DNA from: Rikenellaceae bacterium
GTDB lineage: Bacteria > Bacteroidota > Bacteroidia > Bacteroidales > Rikenellaceae
DNA length: 64,000 bases
Assembly (NCBI GenBank): GCA_015059955.1
Contig: SUZK01000001.1
Span: 282,415 to 346,414 of the forward strand
Direction: 5' to 3'
In this document: in pieces, positions 62,965-64,000 of the stretch
Position numbering within the stretch: position 1 is the stretch's first letter
How the letters are laid out: the number at the start of each line of letters is the position of its first letter
Position numbers and translations under genes: made by a program
Notes under the pieces: generated by a model
Told to the model about the DNA's origin: nothing
The model's database searches: none
Seen by the model: only the letters and a program-made list of their open reading frames with translations

Positions 62965-64000
62965 ATGAGAACCCTACGATATATAACCTTTGCGTTGCTT
63001 GCAACGCTTTTTGTGGCGTGTAACGAGACAGAGATAGATAATAGGCCTCCCCAGTCGGATGGCCGCATTCAGCTTGATGTGATGTCCGATAGCAACCTCT
63101 TCGCAAATGGAGAGGATGAGTCAACCATCAGCTTTAAGAGCCGTGGTGGCGAACTTGTGCTGGATGTCGTTACCAACGTTGAGGAGTGGAACTACAATGT
63201 TGAGGGTGCATGGTTAACCGCATCTAAGGATGACCACTTCCTCTATGTGTCGGCAGATGCCAATAGCGCGGAGGAGAGTCGTGAAGCTGTGATTGAGATT
63301 ACCGCAACTGATGGTCAGCGTGGTGTGAATTGTCGCATTGCGGTGCGCCAGAATGGTGCGGGAACTCCTGAGGTGTCGCTCGTCGCAGCGGAGCACAACT
63401 TCAAGGCGCATACCGACCTTGAATATTTCGTTGACGTGGAGGCTACGACCGAGGATTGGACCTTTGAGGCCACATGTAGCTGGTTGCTTATAGAGCAGAC
63501 AGATGAGGGCTTGCGCCTTACGGCTGATGATAACAAGACAAACGCTCAGCGCTCAACCGAGATTGTTGTGCGAGCCTCGGAGGCCGAGGGCGCTGACTTT
63601 GAGACGCTCACAGTAAAGCAGGATGGCTCGGCATTTATCATTATGAGTAGCCGTAATGTGGCAACCGACGATGATGGCGGCACGAGGGAGCTTACCATCA
63701 ACTCTAACCCAGAGCTTGAGTGGAACGTAGTGAACACATCTGCCGAGTGGTTTACAATCGAGAGGCAGGAGGGTAGTGTTGCTGTGAAAGTAGAGTCTAA
63801 TGCAGGCGGTAATGAGCGTCGCGGTTCGTTCGATATCGTTGTTGGCGATGAGGATAACCATGCCGAGGCTACCATCAACGTACTTCAGATTGGGCCCGAC
63901 ACCGAGGAGCTAATATATGAGATTGAGACTACGGAGCCTAACCAGCGCATCACGGCAGCCCCATTGCTATCGCCAAGTGGTGGCGGTCAGATAAGGGTAG
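62965..64000 (+). CDS. Multi-BACON lipoprotein, partial (runs off right edge)
   Basis: The frame is open from ATG 62965 to the window end, giving at least 345 residues without a stop. It has a lipoprotein signal (FVAC, C19) and repeated BACON/Ig-like units, each ending with a strand of the type RIAVRQNG, LTVKQDG or INVLQIG and each with a Trp core (WLTAS, WLLIE, WFTIE). At least three units lie within the window. It is co-transcribed with the preceding BACON gene. The C-terminal domain, which would decide its function, is outside the window. Confidence 0.85.
   Translation, partial: MRTLRYITFALLATLFVACNETEIDNRPPQSDGRIQLDVMSDSNLFANGEDESTISFKSRGGELVLDVVTNVEEWNYNVEGAWLTASKDDHFLYVSADANSAEESREAVIEITATDGQRGVNCRIAVRQNGAGTPEVSLVAAEHNFKAHTDLEYFVDVEATTEDWTFEATCSWLLIEQTDEGLRLTADDNKTNAQRSTEIVVRASEAEGADFETLTVKQDGSAFIIMSSRNVATDDDGGTRELTINSNPELEWNVVNTSAEWFTIERQEGSVAVKVESNAGGNERRGSFDIVVGDEDNHAEATINVLQIGPDTEELIYEIETTEPNQRITAAPLLSPSGGGQIRV

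Overview
The window is a Bacteroidota chromosome segment, most likely from a gut Bacteroidales. Evidence: Bacteroidota-type promoters (TTG, 19-21 bases, TAnnTTTG), almost no Shine-Dalgarno sites, type V (Mfa/Fim) pilus genes, DUF3575/DUF3868/DUF5606/DUF5689/DUF5723/DUF6562 families, BACON-domain lipoproteins, a complete Na+-NQR operon and a Bacteroidetes-type II-C Cas9. I cannot name a genus from the sequence alone. I see no rRNA, tRNA, prophage, integrase or insertion sequence.

Layout. (1) 1-5.2 kb: a type II-C CRISPR-Cas locus on the minus strand (cas9-cas1-cas2, then the leader and first repeat of an array that runs off the left edge). A divergent tracrRNA upstream of cas9 has its own promoter and terminator. 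(2) 5.2-7.2 kb: a possible small RNA, a thioredoxin-fold lipoprotein and a long AT-rich regulatory region. (3) 7.2-19.1 kb: a plus-strand type V pilus operon: DUF3575 barrel, DUF3868/OmpA-like protein, Mfa1-type major subunit, FimB/Mfa2-type anchor and three large accessory or tip fimbrillins. (4) 19.4-21.4 kb: an orphan LytTR regulator with a membrane-anchored phosphodiester glycosidase, and a small secreted protein. (5) 21.6-30.5 kb: a second surface operon on the minus strand: two DUF6562 paralogues, three fimbrillin-like lipoproteins and a 1171-residue beta-helix adhesin. (6) 31.1-43.8 kb: housekeeping genes: lptB-aroA-aroC-prmC-recX plus a GH95 fucosidase, then recQ-rsmA, and serB with two DUF5689 lipoproteins. 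(7) 43.9-52.4 kb: DUF5606 protein, a duplicated-domain lipoprotein, a membrane-spanning TPR/HTH regulator with a small lipoprotein, and a large lipoprotein paired with a DUF5723 outer-membrane barrel. (8) 52.5-60.7 kb: tatD-tcdA-dehydrogenase operon facing away from nqrABCDEF. (9) 61.0-64.0 kb: glutathione peroxidase and two BACON lipoproteins, the last cut by the window edge.

How the parts fit. The two pilus or adhesin loci face each other across the LytTR locus and share one plan: lipoprotein signals, a Thr-Arg-Ala/Ser processing site in the polymerising subunits, and a gap with a strong hairpin after an early subunit gene, followed by tightly packed minor-subunit genes. The most interesting regulatory signals are a C10/G10 homopolymer at the start of a short frame upstream of the second locus, a GTGCGC-type palindrome family at several promoters, and a duplicated about 150-bp promoter module placed identically before the TPR/HTH regulator and the duplicated lipoprotein gene, which suggests a small local regulon.
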